A DNA stretch of 64,000 bases from Amoebidium appalachense (Eukaryota; Ichthyosporea), in the NCBI GenBank assembly GCA_963693365.1, contig CAVNZM010000009.1, positions 9,548,001 to 9,612,000 on the forward strand, written 5' to 3'. The position numbers and the translations under genes were made by a program. Positions within the stretch are counted from its first letter, which is position 1. Each line of letters starts with the position of its first letter. Under the pieces are notes generated by a model. The model ran no database searches. It saw only the letters and a program-made list of their open reading frames with translations, and was not told the origin of the DNA. Positions 13,711 to 23,570 of the stretch are shown here, piece by piece.

Positions 13711-14358
13711 TCAAGGCCAGTTGATATCTCCGTCTGAAGACTCGGAAGACGCCCCAGAGCTGCTGGCTTCACTGGCTCGTGCCCTTTTCTGCTGTCCCCG
13801 TGTCAAGGTCTTGGACTCGGAAGACGAGTACTCCTCAGAAGACGAGTACTCCTCAGGTTCTGACTGCTGTCCCCGTAGCAAGGTCTTGGACAAGGTCTTG
13901 AACCAAGCAGGCACTGGAGGATGGTACTCCTCCTCCGACCCAGAGCTTCTGACTTCCTCTCGTGTCCTCTTCTGCTGTCTTCGTGGTTTCTCCCGTGTCT
14001 TGGACCCCTGTGTGATGTGCAAACGTGAGCGCTGCAGGGGCTGGGGGGCCAAGTCCACGGGATAGGAGCTGCCATGCTCGCCAGCACGAAGTGCAGGTGC
14101 CGCTGCCAGGACAGGGGGTGCCACGGTCAGCGCTGGGGGTGCCACGGTTGCTGCTGGGGGTGCCACGGTTGCTGCTGGGGGTGCCACGGTTGCTGCTGTA
14201 GTGGTGCGCGAAGCCATGCGGGTGTGCCTAGCAAGGGCGCGCGCGAAACGGGCCTGGGTGTCCCGCAGGGCCTTTGCATCCTCCTCCAAAGTCTTGAGTC
14301 TTGTCTCTATTTTTTCAGCGCGCCTTTCTAGATCTTTGATGTTATCTTTAGAACTCAT
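13711..14358 (-). CDS. Coiled-coil protein with Ala/Pro/Val repeats and Ser/Glu tail
   Basis: 215 residues. The start is the ATG at 14358 (MSSKDNIKDLERRAEKIE). The frame is open upstream but has no other ATG. Order of parts: N-terminal coiled coil of about 45 residues; a repeat of ATVAPPA units; a basic segment (KTREKPRRQQKRTREE); then Ser/Glu-rich blocks (EEYSSSEEYSSSES) that alternate with TLTRGQQKRAR-type segments. Stop is TGA. A TATA box lies at 14443-14452. It shares layout (coiled coil, low-complexity A/P hinge, charged tail) and promoter core with the 11099 gene, from which it is divergent in position and sequence. It could be a structural or nucleic-acid-binding protein of the element; this is inference. 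Confidence 0.7.
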   Translation of the reverse strand: MSSKDNIKDLERRAEKIETRLKTLEEDAKALRDTQARFARALARHTRMASRTTTAATVAPPAATVAPPAATVAPPALTVAPPVLAAAPALRAGEHGSSYPVDLAPQPLQRSRLHITQGSKTREKPRRQQKRTREEVRSSGSEEEYHPPVPAWFKTLSKTLLRGQQSEPEEYSSSEEYSSSESKTLTRGQQKRARASEASSSGASSESSDGDINWP

Positions 14359-14442
14359 TTTCGTGACAGTTGGATGTACGTTGTGTGCCAAGGGAGAAGC
14401 TAGCTAACATGGAAAAGGGGTGTGGATTGAAGAGAGTATGGG

Positions 14443-14452
14443 CTTTTATATG
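14443..14452 (-). promoter_or_regulatory. TATA box
   Basis: On the minus strand this reads catataaaag within ggcatataaaagc, about 85 bases before the ATG at 14358. It is identical over 13 bases to the box before the 11099 gene. Confidence 0.6.
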
Positions 14453-14459
14453 CCGTGCC

Positions 14460-15041
14460 CGGCTTTGGCATCAGATGCTTTATTGCATTAGATTGGTTGG
14501 ATATACCCCAGCCGCGACGCTTGATTGGATCTAGAGATCGCGTGAACATCTGATTGGCTAATTGTCATTTAGGCATCTTGGTGTATCCGATAAGTTGGGG
14601 CTCAACCAAATCTGCTGACTGATTGATGAATTCTGATTGGATCAACAAGAGCATGTTTTGACTTGAGAATTGTCATTTTGACAGATTGGATTGTAATCCC
14701 ATCTTTGCAACTTGGCCGTCAGTGTTTGAACACAATGTATTTTGATGTAGCAACTCCTAAAAAAACACGAATATGCTTCCCAACAATTACGAGCATTATT
14801 CTGTCTATCAGGGATACAAAAATTGGTCAGGAAAAGTACACAATCACATGGTGCTGACAGCTTGAGCACGATGTCAACTGATAGCGAATCGGTGCACTGC
14901 CTGCTGGGAACAACATGTCACTTTTTGAGCAGCACTTAGGAAACTCGCGCTCACGTGGATCCAATACTTATACACCAACCAGAAGTGTGCGCACAAAAAG
15001 GGGTCCGAGCTGGATACAAATGGCTTGGTGTGTGTGTGTGT
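14460..15041. other. Intergenic with repeated gattgg motifs
   Basis: The sequence gattgg or ccaat recurs at about 14488, 14523, 14552, 14634 and 14683 (CCAAT-box-like), upstream of the 14358 gene. No coding sequence seen. Confidence 0.4.
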
Positions 15042-15955
15042 GTGTTTTATTTTGCATTGTGTAAGGAGCGCTTTTTTTTGTTCACACTGCTTTACTTTGT
15101 AAATAATCAGTGGCGAGTTTTTTTAGTTCACGGTGTGTTTGCGCATCATAGGATTTTGCTTTATTTTGCATTGTGTAAGGAGCGCTTTTTTTTGTTCACA
15201 CTGCTTTACTTCGTGTAAATAATCAGTGGCGAGTTTTTTTAGTTCACGGTGTGTTTGCGCATCATAGGATTTTGCTTTATTTTGCATTGTGTAAGGAGCG
15301 CTTTTTTTTGTTCACACTGCTTTACTTTGTGTAAATAATCAGTGGCGAGTTTTTTTAGTTCACGGTGTGTTTGCGCATCATAGGATTTTGCTTTATTTTG
15401 CATTGTGTAATTTTTTGTTCACACTGCTTTACTTCGTGTAAATAATCAGTGGCGAGTTTTTTTAGTTCACGGTGTGTTTGCGCATCACAGGATTTTGCTT
15501 TATTTTGCATTGTGTAAGGAGCGCTTTTTTTTGTTCACACTGCTTTACTTCGTGTAAATAATCAGTGGCGAGTTTTTTTAGTTCACGGTGTGTTTGCGCA
15601 TCATAGGATTTTGCTTTATTTTGCATTGTGTAATTTTTTGTTCACACTGCTTTACTTCGTGTAAATAATCAGTGGCGAGTTTTTTTAGTTCACGGTGTGT
15701 TTGCGCATCATAGGATTTTGCTTTATTTTGCATTGTGTAAGGAGCGCTTTTTTTTGTTCACACTGCTTTACTTCGTGTAAATAATCAGTGGCGAGTTTTT
15801 TTTTAGTTCACGGTGTGTTTGCGCATCGTAGGATTTTGCTTTATTTTGCACTGTGTAAGAGGAACGTTTTTTTTGGGTCACACTTTTGCTTCGTAAAAAT
15901 AAGAGGGACGTTTTTTTTGGTTCACACTGCTTTGCTTCGTGGATAGAAAAACTAA
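15042..15955. repeat. Tandem array, unit about 116 bp
   Basis: Eight units of about 116 bases; two are shortened to 107 by loss of ggagcgctt. Each has tttgcattgtgtaag, a T-run, ttcacactgctttacttcg and agttcacggtgtgtttgcg. The array ends 35 bases before the ATG at 15989, so it must contain the promoter or leader of that gene. Confidence 0.95.
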
Positions 15956-15988
15956 ACACCTCCTGCCCAACCGGCTGCAAACGACACA

Positions 15989-16348
15989 ATGGACGAAACA
16001 GTCACACAGCGCCAAGATGATGCACACACCGAGCAGCTGCAAGAGACCAACAAGATGCTGAAGGAGGCCAACGAGGGGCTGCACGGGCTGATCCAGCAGC
16101 TGAGGGAGTTGAACAACGACATGGACAAGGACAACGACGCGCTGCGCACAATGAACAAGTACCAGCGGGAGGTGATCAAGGGCCTGCAAGAGGAGCGCAA
16201 CAAGGTGTGCGAAGAGAACAAGAATTTGGTGGTGGAGAACCAAGAGCTGCAGCTGGAAAACGACAAGCTGAAGAAGCAAAAGGACTTTCTACGGGCCTGT
16301 CTCATACGTCTGGGCCAGTCCGCTAAGACTCCGGATGAAACGGATTGA
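15989..16348 (+). CDS. Small coiled-coil protein
   Basis: 119 residues, ATG at 15989 and TGA at 16346. Residues about 15-100 form one long heptad-like helix (LQETNKMLKEANEGLHGLIQ; NKNLVVENQELQLENDKLKK). No DNA-binding basic region precedes the zipper and there are no cysteines of a zinc site. It is likely an oligomeric scaffold or partner protein. It lies between the 116-bp array and the right 92-bp inverted array. Confidence 0.75.
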   Translation: MDETVTQRQDDAHTEQLQETNKMLKEANEGLHGLIQQLRELNNDMDKDNDALRTMNKYQREVIKGLQEERNKVCEENKNLVVENQELQLENDKLKKQKDFLRACLIRLGQSAKTPDETD

Positions 16349-16408
16349 TACAATCATGAGGGATAACACATGCGAGTGATTTCATTCTGTTACTTAGTAT
16401 GTATTAAC

Positions 16409-16790
16409 GTCTAAGCTTGATGAAAACAAACCCGTGGCTGCTAACCATTGGCCGGGTATAGATCTAACCAAAAAAGGAAGGCACAACAAATTAGTGCCCT
16501 GCACACGGAGCATGCCTATAGGCTGTTTAGACACCACACGTGTAGGGCACTGCCTCTTGGCACCAACCAGAAGAGGGTAGAAATCAGTGCCCTGCACACA
16601 GAGCATGCCTATAGGCTGTTTAGACACCACACGTGTAGGGCACTGCCTCTTGGCACCAACCATAAGAGGGTAGAAATCAGTGCCCTGCACACAGAGCATG
16701 CCTATAGGCTGTTTAGACACCACACGTGTAGGGCACTGCCTCTTGGCACCAACCAGAAGAGGTAGAAATCAGTGCCTTGCACACGGGGCA
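16409..16790. repeat. 92-bp tandem array and inverted repeat, right arm
   Basis: Reverse complement of 10563-10885: the unique block first (from gtctaagcttgatg), then three units of about 93 bases. The arms differ at scattered positions, so this is not a recent assembly artefact. Confidence 0.9.
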
Positions 16791-16857
16791 ACTGGAAATA
16801 CATGTTTTAGGGCTCGTAGCCCACCCAGACAAAATTATTTTCTAGTATAAGATAATA

Positions 16858-18243
16858 ATGATAAACATTGACGAGGCCGCACGTACTTCGTTTCTCAATG
16901 TTACGGATGGATTACCGCGCTTTGCCCCATCAAGCTCCATTGGTTCCTGGTGTGATAAAGATGCCATTATTGCTTTTTTGAGGACAAAGGTAGCTCGCGT
17001 TCTAAATAGCAATGTGTATGTGGTAAAAATCAACAAGGGGAGACGTACCACTTTTGATTTCCAATCCAGGGAGGCAGTCAACGGGACTCTGTCCGCCATG
17101 AGATTCACCTATCCGAATGGGAAAAAAGACGCTGTTTACTTGGGGAAGGACTATCTATGCGAACCCACAATAACATGGTTCAACGACGCTGTTTTTGACC
17201 CGGCTGATCTCAAGTGCGAGAAGGACGAGAACTACGCCTGCTTCAATACATATGGCGGCATGGCGTTTTCACCTATTGACGGTTTCCGAGTGGACTCACA
17301 TAAAGTGGGACCCTTTCTCTGGCACCTACACAACATTATGGCCAACGGTGACCCCATCATGGGCGGGTTTCTTCTTAATTGGATTGCACATATCATCCAG
17401 CATCCAGGACAAAAGCCTGATAGTTGTTGTCTTTTCAAAAGTGTCCAAGGGACGGGAAAAAACATGTTTTGGAACATATTCAGCAAGTTATTGGGTCCCG
17501 CCTTGGTTGTAACCGTGAACAGCAAACACCGATTGGTTGGGAATTTCAATGCACACCTCGCGGATAAGCTGCTTGTGTTGGTCGATGAAGTGACCTTTGG
17601 GGGGGAACACACAGTCAACAACCAGCTCAAAAATATGATAACAGACACGACAATGGTTATCGAGCGAAAAGGCATCGACCAAATGGTCCGACGGTCCTGT
17701 GAGCGCTACGTGTTTATGTCAAACGAGGACTGGCCACTGCGTGTTGAAGCCAGCGACCGCCGCTCTGCCTGCTTTGAGGTCTCACCTGCAAAAGTCAACG
17801 TCACGGCATACTTCAACAACCTCTGGACACACTATGAGGATCAAGATGCTCTACACCACCTCTTCCAATTTCTGCACCAACACCGTCCTAATGGGAATCC
17901 AATCTTGCTTTATCTCCGCCCACCGAACTCCAAGTTGAAGGAGCGTCTGAAATCGTTTTCCCGATCTGACTGTCTGTCCTTTTTGAATGATGTTGTCATG
18001 GGGGAGGACAGCTGCGAAAGAATGGCCCTCACCGACGGAAAGTTTGTGACAGCAACCGAGATCCACCTTCATCTTCAAGAGTGGATGCGCTTAAACGGCA
18101 AGAACCCGCAGACAGCCAGCCTGCGACAAGTGGGCGAATGCCTCTCGAAGCTTTTCGGGGACAAAGTTAATGGAATGAGTTTGTTTGTCCAGGGGAGGTG
18201 TAAGGGGTACCACCTAAATTTTGAGGCCATTTTGATGGGGTGA
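16858..18243 (+). CDS. D5/SF3-type helicase of primase-helicase proteins
   Basis: 461 residues in one uninterrupted exon, TGA stop. Around residue 195 there is a Walker A (QGTGKNMFW), then a Walker B-like LLVLVDEV, the conserved LKNMIT and IERKG segments, and a sensor-like FMSNED followed by RR. This order (P-loop, VDE, LK.MIT, E+KG, SN, RR) is that of the helicase half of D5-like or DUF5906 primase-helicases of large DNA viruses, virophages, phages and related mobile elements. The N-terminal 150 residues include YNTYGG-like FNTYGG before the helicase but no primase motifs I can identify. It would unwind DNA during replication of the element. Its intact frame contrasts with the broken transposon genes elsewhere in the window. 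The ATG at 16858 is preceded by A/T-rich sequence. Confidence 0.85.
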   Translation: MINIDEAARTSFLNVTDGLPRFAPSSSIGSWCDKDAIIAFLRTKVARVLNSNVYVVKINKGRRTTFDFQSREAVNGTLSAMRFTYPNGKKDAVYLGKDYLCEPTITWFNDAVFDPADLKCEKDENYACFNTYGGMAFSPIDGFRVDSHKVGPFLWHLHNIMANGDPIMGGFLLNWIAHIIQHPGQKPDSCCLFKSVQGTGKNMFWNIFSKLLGPALVVTVNSKHRLVGNFNAHLADKLLVLVDEVTFGGEHTVNNQLKNMITDTTMVIERKGIDQMVRRSCERYVFMSNEDWPLRVEASDRRSACFEVSPAKVNVTAYFNNLWTHYEDQDALHHLFQFLHQHRPNGNPILLYLRPPNSKLKERLKSFSRSDCLSFLNDVVMGEDSCERMALTDGKFVTATEIHLHLQEWMRLNGKNPQTASLRQVGECLSKLFGDKVNGMSLFVQGRCKGYHLNFEAILMG

Positions 18244-18560
18244 GTAGGATGAGTAGCTTGAGTACCTACTCATCTGGTCTCCCCCCGGGTGTTCCAATTT
18301 CCTTTTGGATTGAGATTTAGGTATACCCGTAGCCCACAGTAGATGAGTACGTACTCATCCTACTCATCCTACTCACTATATGACAATTGCATATTTTTAT
18401 ACCTAAAAAGGAAACCTTTACCATATTTGGTTGAGTAACATCTAGTGGGGGAAACTTGTCTGTGTTACTCAGAATGAGTACCCTGAGTAAGATATTGTTA
18501 CTCATGAAACAAATAAAAAACCATTAATTTTATGCTCAGAGTAACTTGAATTACTCAGGG
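18241..18560. promoter_or_regulatory. Cluster of TGAGTA/TACTCA sites
   Basis: About 14 copies of tgagta or its complement in 320 bases (for example 18241, 18250, 18259, 18344, 18352, 18361, 18370, 18432, 18474, 18484), several as back-to-back pairs such as atgagtacgtactcat. It lies between the helicase stop and the zinc-finger ATG. It is probably an operator-like cluster for a DNA-binding protein, possibly the neighbouring C2H2 protein. Confidence 0.6.
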
Positions 18561-18600
18561 CAAAGGAAAATGTTGGCTTTTTTATGCCTTAACCTCAACG

Positions 18601-19155
18601 ATGACAGATTCTCGTGGGTGGAAGTGCAACTGGCCGGAGTGTGGACGGAACTTCAGGCAGAAGGCTCACTTGGAAACCCATCTGCGAAAACACACAGGCA
18701 CCCTGTTCAAATGTGATTATCCGGAGTGTTCAGCTGCATATACAACCCCAGCTTCGTTGTCAACACACATGTGGAAACACAAGTCAGAAAAACCCTTTAT
18801 TTGCAACGATTGTGGCAAGGAATTTATACATCCAAGTTCATATCGTGTGCATCAGAGATCGCATTCTGGCGGGAACTCTTTCAGATGTGATTATATGGGA
18901 TGCAGCAAATCATACCGGCACAAGGCCAGTTTGACCGTCCACCAAAGAGTGCACACGGGCGTAAGACCATATTCCTGCCATATCTGCGCTGCCACTTTTC
19001 ATACTCGATCCTCGTGGAGTCATCACGAGCGAACACACAGACAATTGGTCGAAACAAGCAAAGCTGTGGATGGCATTCCACAAAATTTTACCCTTACGTG
19101 CTATGTAGGTGGCACAGGTCTTGCGGAACTCGTGGGCGCGCTTCCTAGGGAGTAG
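18601..19155 (+). CDS. C2H2 zinc-finger protein, five fingers
   Basis: 184 residues. Five C2H2 fingers in tandem: CNWPECGRNF...H...H, CDYPECSAAY, CNDCGKEF, CDYMGCSKSY and CHICAATF, with TG-type linkers (HTGVRPYSC). Fingers 1, 2 and 4 have the four-residue Cys spacing seen in TFIIIA and ZIC/GLI-type fingers. It is likely a sequence-specific DNA-binding protein. The last about 30 residues overlap, on the opposite strand, the putative exon at 19264-19098, so the true C-terminus after the fifth finger is uncertain. The TGAGTA cluster lies just upstream. Confidence 0.8.
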   Translation: MTDSRGWKCNWPECGRNFRQKAHLETHLRKHTGTLFKCDYPECSAAYTTPASLSTHMWKHKSEKPFICNDCGKEFIHPSSYRVHQRSHSGGNSFRCDYMGCSKSYRHKASLTVHQRVHTGVRPYSCHICAATFHTRSSWSHHERTHRQLVETSKAVDGIPQNFTLTCYVGGTGLAELVGALPRE

Positions 19156-19920
19156 GTAGATGATCTCGAGGAGGTCACGGAATGAAGCCACTGGGGTGAG
19201 CTTCCCCACTCCATTGATGCGAAGTTGGCCGTCGTGGGCGAGAAGGGTGGGGGGGATCATTTCTCTGAAAAATAAACAAATTTGTGTGCGCACACACAAG
19301 CATGCGCTCGGACGACACGTTGGGTGTGGCCCTGCTTATATACGCGTGCTGCACCATCCGGGGCGCAGTCGCACACACACACGCACTGCGTGATACCTGC
19401 ATTATTCTCTACGCCGCTGCCTATTCTTCTTTACTGGTTCATATAGCTTCAGCGACAGGATGTCGCAGCCCGTGTCGTACCACAGAAGATCCTTCAGAAG
19501 GTCAATTCGCACAAGGGTAGTTCGCTGGCTCAAAGCCTTCAAGGGGACAGCTCGTCCCTCGCTCATGCCCTCCTCCTCCGTCGGATCCCTCGGTTGCAGC
19601 AGCGACAGCGTGGTGTCCCAGCGCTCCCAGGTCAGCCGAAACGACTTGCCCCAATCCAGGTCGATGGTCACCGCATCCCCGGCCCCCTCCAGCGGACACG
19701 TCGAAAACACAAGGTGGTTGAGTCCATCTCGATTGGAGGTTTCCACCGACTGCAGCGGCAGCATCGTGTCCGACAGCATCGTGTCGCCCTTGCCGAGTCT
19801 TGCGTGGAGCTGTAGCGGCCGGCTCGCCACCCTCCCGGCGCCGTTCGAGTCGAACGTCATGTTGGATACAAACAGCGAAAGTCTATTCACGAATAGCTTC
19901 AGGTCCTGCTCAAAAGCCAT
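19098..19920 (-). CDS. Two-exon gene with a possible BRO-like domain (incomplete)
   Basis: ATG at 19920 in good context (accatgg), 55 bases after a TATA box. Exon 1 runs to about 19398; exon 2 is 19264-19098 and ends at a good donor (gtaagg). Exon 2 (INGVGKLTPVASFRDLLEII, then LLPRKRAHEFRK) resembles a recurrent domain of uncharacterised protist, algal and invertebrate proteins that I associate with BRO/antirepressor-like proteins; this is from memory of the pattern. Exon 1 is not recognised. The phase-correct use of the best donor (19397) passes an in-frame TAA two codons earlier; donor gtagag with acceptor cagag avoids it. The next exon would have to lie beyond the C2H2 gene, so the gene is probably truncated. 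Confidence 0.4.
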
Positions 19921-19971
19921 GGTCGGTTCTGGTGCAGATTCAGACTGGCAGCTCCCTGTGTCAGACACACG

Positions 19972-19981
19972 CTTTTATACC
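19972..19981 (-). promoter_or_regulatory. TATA box
   Basis: On the minus strand ggtataaaag, about 55 bases before the ATG at 19920. It supports that ATG over the further open frame upstream. Confidence 0.6.
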
Positions 19982-20135
19982 CTCCAGAGTCCCCGCCTGC
20001 GTCGGCGCACACTCATTCGCAAGGTGCCAGTTCTCGAGGCGCTGCACGACCACGAGTGCGCGCTTGCGTGTTTCGGTGTGTGTGCGCGGGCCCGAATCGG
20101 GGTGTGAGGTGCTGAGCGTGCGCTGTTGCACAAGC

Positions 20136-20330
20136 ATGTGGACCGCAGGTGTGCGACCGGGAGACATTGTGGTGGCGTGCGAGATCAAGCGCGCAGAATC
20201 AGGGTGGCGCAAGGTGTCCCTCGAGCTCGAGGAGGGTGCCTGGACCAGCAACCTGTGCGCGGCTGGGTGCAAGAGGAGGAAATGGTTTCACAGGGGTTGT
20301 GCAGGGCAAGCGCCCAAAATTTTGGGGTAG
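20136..20330 (+). CDS. Short open frame, possible first exon
   Basis: 64 codons from ATG 20136 (MWTAGVRPGDIVVACEIKRA), rich in Trp/Cys/Lys near the end. Codon choice is GC-rich at third positions. It is head-to-head with the minus-strand gene at 19920, so the 150-215 bases between them may be a shared promoter. No family recognised. Confidence 0.3.
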   Translation: MWTAGVRPGDIVVACEIKRAESGWRKVSLELEEGAWTSNLCAAGCKRRKWFHRGCAGQAPKILG

Positions 20331-20335
20331 AGGTC

Positions 20336-20473
20336 ATGCCAAAACAAGGAGGTCAGTCCAAAAAGAGGGGTCACAGACGTGCAAGGAAGTACGTGTTTGC
20401 CAACGAGTTCATGCCAAAATACCGGAGGCTGGCCCTTCGACAAATTGTGCGAGTAAAGCGAAAAACACACTGA
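20336..20473 (+). CDS. Small basic protein, 45 residues
   Basis: ATG 20336 to TGA. The sequence is strongly basic (KKRGHRRARK, YRRLALRQIVRVKRKTH). It could be a small DNA-binding or packaging-type protein, or the last exon of the preceding frame. No family recognised. Confidence 0.3.
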   Translation: MPKQGGQSKKRGHRRARKYVFANEFMPKYRRLALRQIVRVKRKTH

Positions 20474-20565
20474 GATTTATTCTGTCGACATCGATGTTGG
20501 AAAAAATACATACCATTATGTACATAACCACCGACCCGAATTTGCCCCTAAAGTGACAACCCGAG

Positions 20566-20835
20566 ATTACATCAATGACAAATATACGATTCTACAACCC
20601 CGAATGAATTCTATCACTTGCACACGAAACAAGTACCCGAGAAATTACATCAATGACAAATATACGATTCTACAACCCCGAATGAATTCTATCACTTGCA
20701 CACGAAACAAGTACCCGAGAAATTACATCAATGACAAATATACGATTCTACAACCCCGAATGAATTCTATCACTTGCACACGAAACAAGTACCCGAGAAA
20801 TTACATCAATGACAAATATACACAGACACAGCATC
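20566..20835. repeat. 78-bp tandem repeat, about 3.4 copies
   Basis: Units start at about 20566, 20644, 20722 and 20800 and are nearly identical. The unit is 26 codons long and open in one plus-strand frame. It lies just past the stop of the MYND gene and before the end of the small basic frame's flank. Confidence 0.95.
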
Positions 20836-20849
20836 ACCACGGCCATCCC

Positions 20850-22045
20850 CTACGGGCCCTGCTTCTGGCAGTCCTTCTTGTGCTCACCCCAATCGCGGGT
20901 CTGGCAGTCCCTGCTGCAGTAGTAGACGTGCTTACAGGCCGAGCACTTCTCGGTGCGCCCGGTCGAGCCGCAGGTGGCACAGACGACAGAGGGCAGCTTG
21001 TCGATGATGTGCTTGACGGCCCGGTTGCACCATTCATACATACACATGTTGTCCATGTCGTACTCCGTGGACACGGGAAGAGTGCTCACCGCAAACTCCG
21101 CAATCTGCAGAACAGCCTCGGGCGTGGTGTGCGCGAGGCCGGAAGACGCGCACAGTACATGAAGCATCATTCTGAAGACAATACCGGCGCCCGTGCTGAT
21201 GTTTCCGGCATAGAGGGCATTGTAGTCCCGCTCCTCCAGCACGTAGCGGTGGAAGACACAGTAGTGCCTAAAACACGCGAAGTGGGCAGCCATGTTGCGT
21301 TCGGCCGCAGTTACCGTTGGGTCGTTCACCCATCTCCGCTCCTCTATAGCACGCATCTCGCCCGCCAGGGTAGCCTCGCATTCCATGTAGCGCTCCTTGT
21401 TGCGAAACACACGCAGGTCGCCGCACTCCAGAACTTTTAGCATCAGGTTGCAGACCGGGTCCGAGTGGAAACGCAAGTGGCTGTCCAGGGTGTAGACCAC
21501 GACCTCGTTTTTCGACACCGTTGGGTCTTGGTGGGTGGGTTGCTCCTTGCAGTCCTTCTTGTGCTCGGGCCACTTTTGTTTCATACAGATGTCATTGCAG
21601 AAGTAGGCGTTTCTGCAGCGGGAGCACTTCTTTGTGTCGACGGGCGAGCGGCACTGGAGACATGACACGGAAGGCAACTCGTTCACAAAGTGCTCGACGG
21701 CCCGGTTAGCCCAATCATTGTACACCACGTCGACAATGTCCTTGCATAACGTATACGCACCCAAGGCGGAAGTGGCCGGCTCTTGACTGAAGTGGGCAGG
21801 GGGTCGGGCCTTGAGACCGGACCGCTCGCATAGCGCCGTCCCCACGAGCATGAAGAAGTCCTGAACCCCTTGACCGAGCGTGCCCTCGTGGAGAGCCTCA
21901 TGGTCCGGCTTCCCCAGCACGTAGCGCTGGAAGGCGGCGTACATTGGGAACGCGCTGGAGTGCAGACAAGTGTCCCAGAGGGGCGGCACCCGCCCAGGCC
22001 CGCGGGGTTGTCTCTGCAAATGCAGCAGCAAAGTTTTCATGTCGT
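20850..22045 (-). CDS. Double-MYND zinc-finger protein (5' end in gap)
   Basis: About 398 residues from the assembly gap to TAG. The protein is an internal duplication: each half has about 130 residues beginning with a helical FQRYVLGKPDHEAL or FHRYVLEERDYNAL segment, then LPSV and a MYND finger. Finger 1 is CLQCRSPVDTKKCSRCRNAYFC with a trailing HKKDC; finger 2 is CATCGSTGRTEKCSACKH with a trailing HKKDC. All seven Cys and the His of the MYND pattern are present in both. MYND fingers bind proline-rich peptides and occur in chromatin regulators, but these repeats lie in no known enzyme domain here (no SET motifs). It is inside the hairpin-bounded element. Confidence 0.8.
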
Positions 22046-22545
22046 NNNNNNNNNNNNNNNNNNNNNNNNNNNNNNNNNNNNNNNNNNNNNNNNNNNNNNN
22101 NNNNNNNNNNNNNNNNNNNNNNNNNNNNNNNNNNNNNNNNNNNNNNNNNNNNNNNNNNNNNNNNNNNNNNNNNNNNNNNNNNNNNNNNNNNNNNNNNNNN
22201 NNNNNNNNNNNNNNNNNNNNNNNNNNNNNNNNNNNNNNNNNNNNNNNNNNNNNNNNNNNNNNNNNNNNNNNNNNNNNNNNNNNNNNNNNNNNNNNNNNNN
22301 NNNNNNNNNNNNNNNNNNNNNNNNNNNNNNNNNNNNNNNNNNNNNNNNNNNNNNNNNNNNNNNNNNNNNNNNNNNNNNNNNNNNNNNNNNNNNNNNNNNN
22401 NNNNNNNNNNNNNNNNNNNNNNNNNNNNNNNNNNNNNNNNNNNNNNNNNNNNNNNNNNNNNNNNNNNNNNNNNNNNNNNNNNNNNNNNNNNNNNNNNNNN
22501 NNNNNNNNNNNNNNNNNNNNNNNNNNNNNNNNNNNNNNNNNNNNN
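22046..22545. other. Assembly gap
   Basis: Exactly 500 N, so the true length is unknown. It removes the start of the MYND gene. Confidence 1.
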
Positions 22546-22930
22546 GCATAAGACTTTTCTCTTAGCGAGACGGCTTTGAAAAACTTCTTGGTACTAGATG
22601 AGCTTGTAGTCATATGATGACAAGAGCATAAGACTCTTCTCTTAGCGAGAAGGCTCAAGAGAGACTCTTGTAATATGAGGATTACCCATTCACCTTGCGC
22701 ACAGGTACACAGTACCAAGCAAGCTTAGTCAAATCGCCTTACACACATGTATACAGTACCAAGCTAGCTTAGATAAATTACTTTGTGCACAGGTACACAG
22801 TACCAAGCAAGCTTAGTCAATTCGCCTTGTGCACAGGTATACAGTACCCAACGAACTTAGTCAAATAGCCTTGCGCACAGGTATACAGTACCAAGCTAGT
22901 TTAGGCAATTCACCTTGTACACAGAGATAT
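22546..22930. repeat. Two tandem repeat families
   Basis: First, two copies of gcataagact-ttctcttagcgaga (22546 and 22627). Then five to six copies of a 45-base unit, ccttg(t/c)gcacaggta(t/c)acagtacca plus agc.agcttagtcaa, from 22688 to 22925. Confidence 0.85.
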
Positions 22931-23570
22931 CCTCCCAAGCTTGTGTAGGCAATTCCTCCCCCTTATAAATATGTTAATAACAATTAAAGATTTATATTAA
23001 TCCCAATTCTTGATCTGCTAAAACTCCGATTTTCAGATTAGTCACGTCTGTATACAGAAATTTTAAACCAATTTACCCTTATTTTCCCTTATAAATTGCC
23101 TAAACTGGAGCCCCGCGAAAGTTCCGTAGGCTTCCGTAGGTACCAAATTCTAATCTGTTTAAACTCCAATTTCAGATTCATCACATCTGGGTTTGGAAAT
23201 CTTAAACCCGTTTACCCTTATTTTCCCTTAAGAATCATATAAAATCCATAATTTAGAATTCCTGCTCAGCTAAAATTACAAATTTCCAGATCGTCACTCC
23301 CGAAATTTGACATTTCGACATCTTCTGTGTTTAGGATTTTAAACCTATTTACCCTTATTTTCCCTTATAACTCTATCAATAACCATTTAAGGTTACGATA
23401 AAACCTAATTATGATATGCTATAATTGCAAATTTCCAGATCGTCACTCCGGAAGATTGACATTTTAACATTTTCTGTATTTAGGATTTGTATTTTCATCT
23501 TATATAGTGACGGAAGCTTCAAGTAAGAGTAGAGAGAGAGGGGGCGAGATGAAATAACTAGACTGGGCCC
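22931..23570. repeat. A/T-rich degenerate repeat, unit about 130 bp
   Basis: Three copies of tttacccttattttccctta at about 23083, 23210 and 23350, each preceded by a cagatt/gtcac(g)tc segment. No open frame of note. It ends at the inner flank of the right hairpin. Confidence 0.7.

Noticed and set aside
4330-19920. Reassignment of TAA as a sense codon
   Set aside because: The long intact genes (helicase, MYND, coiled-coil, orphan gene) have no internal TAA or TAG, and TAA, TAG and TGA all appear as terminal stops.
21870-22579. Open frames running through N
   Set aside because: Gap bases translate as unknown residues and carry no evidence.
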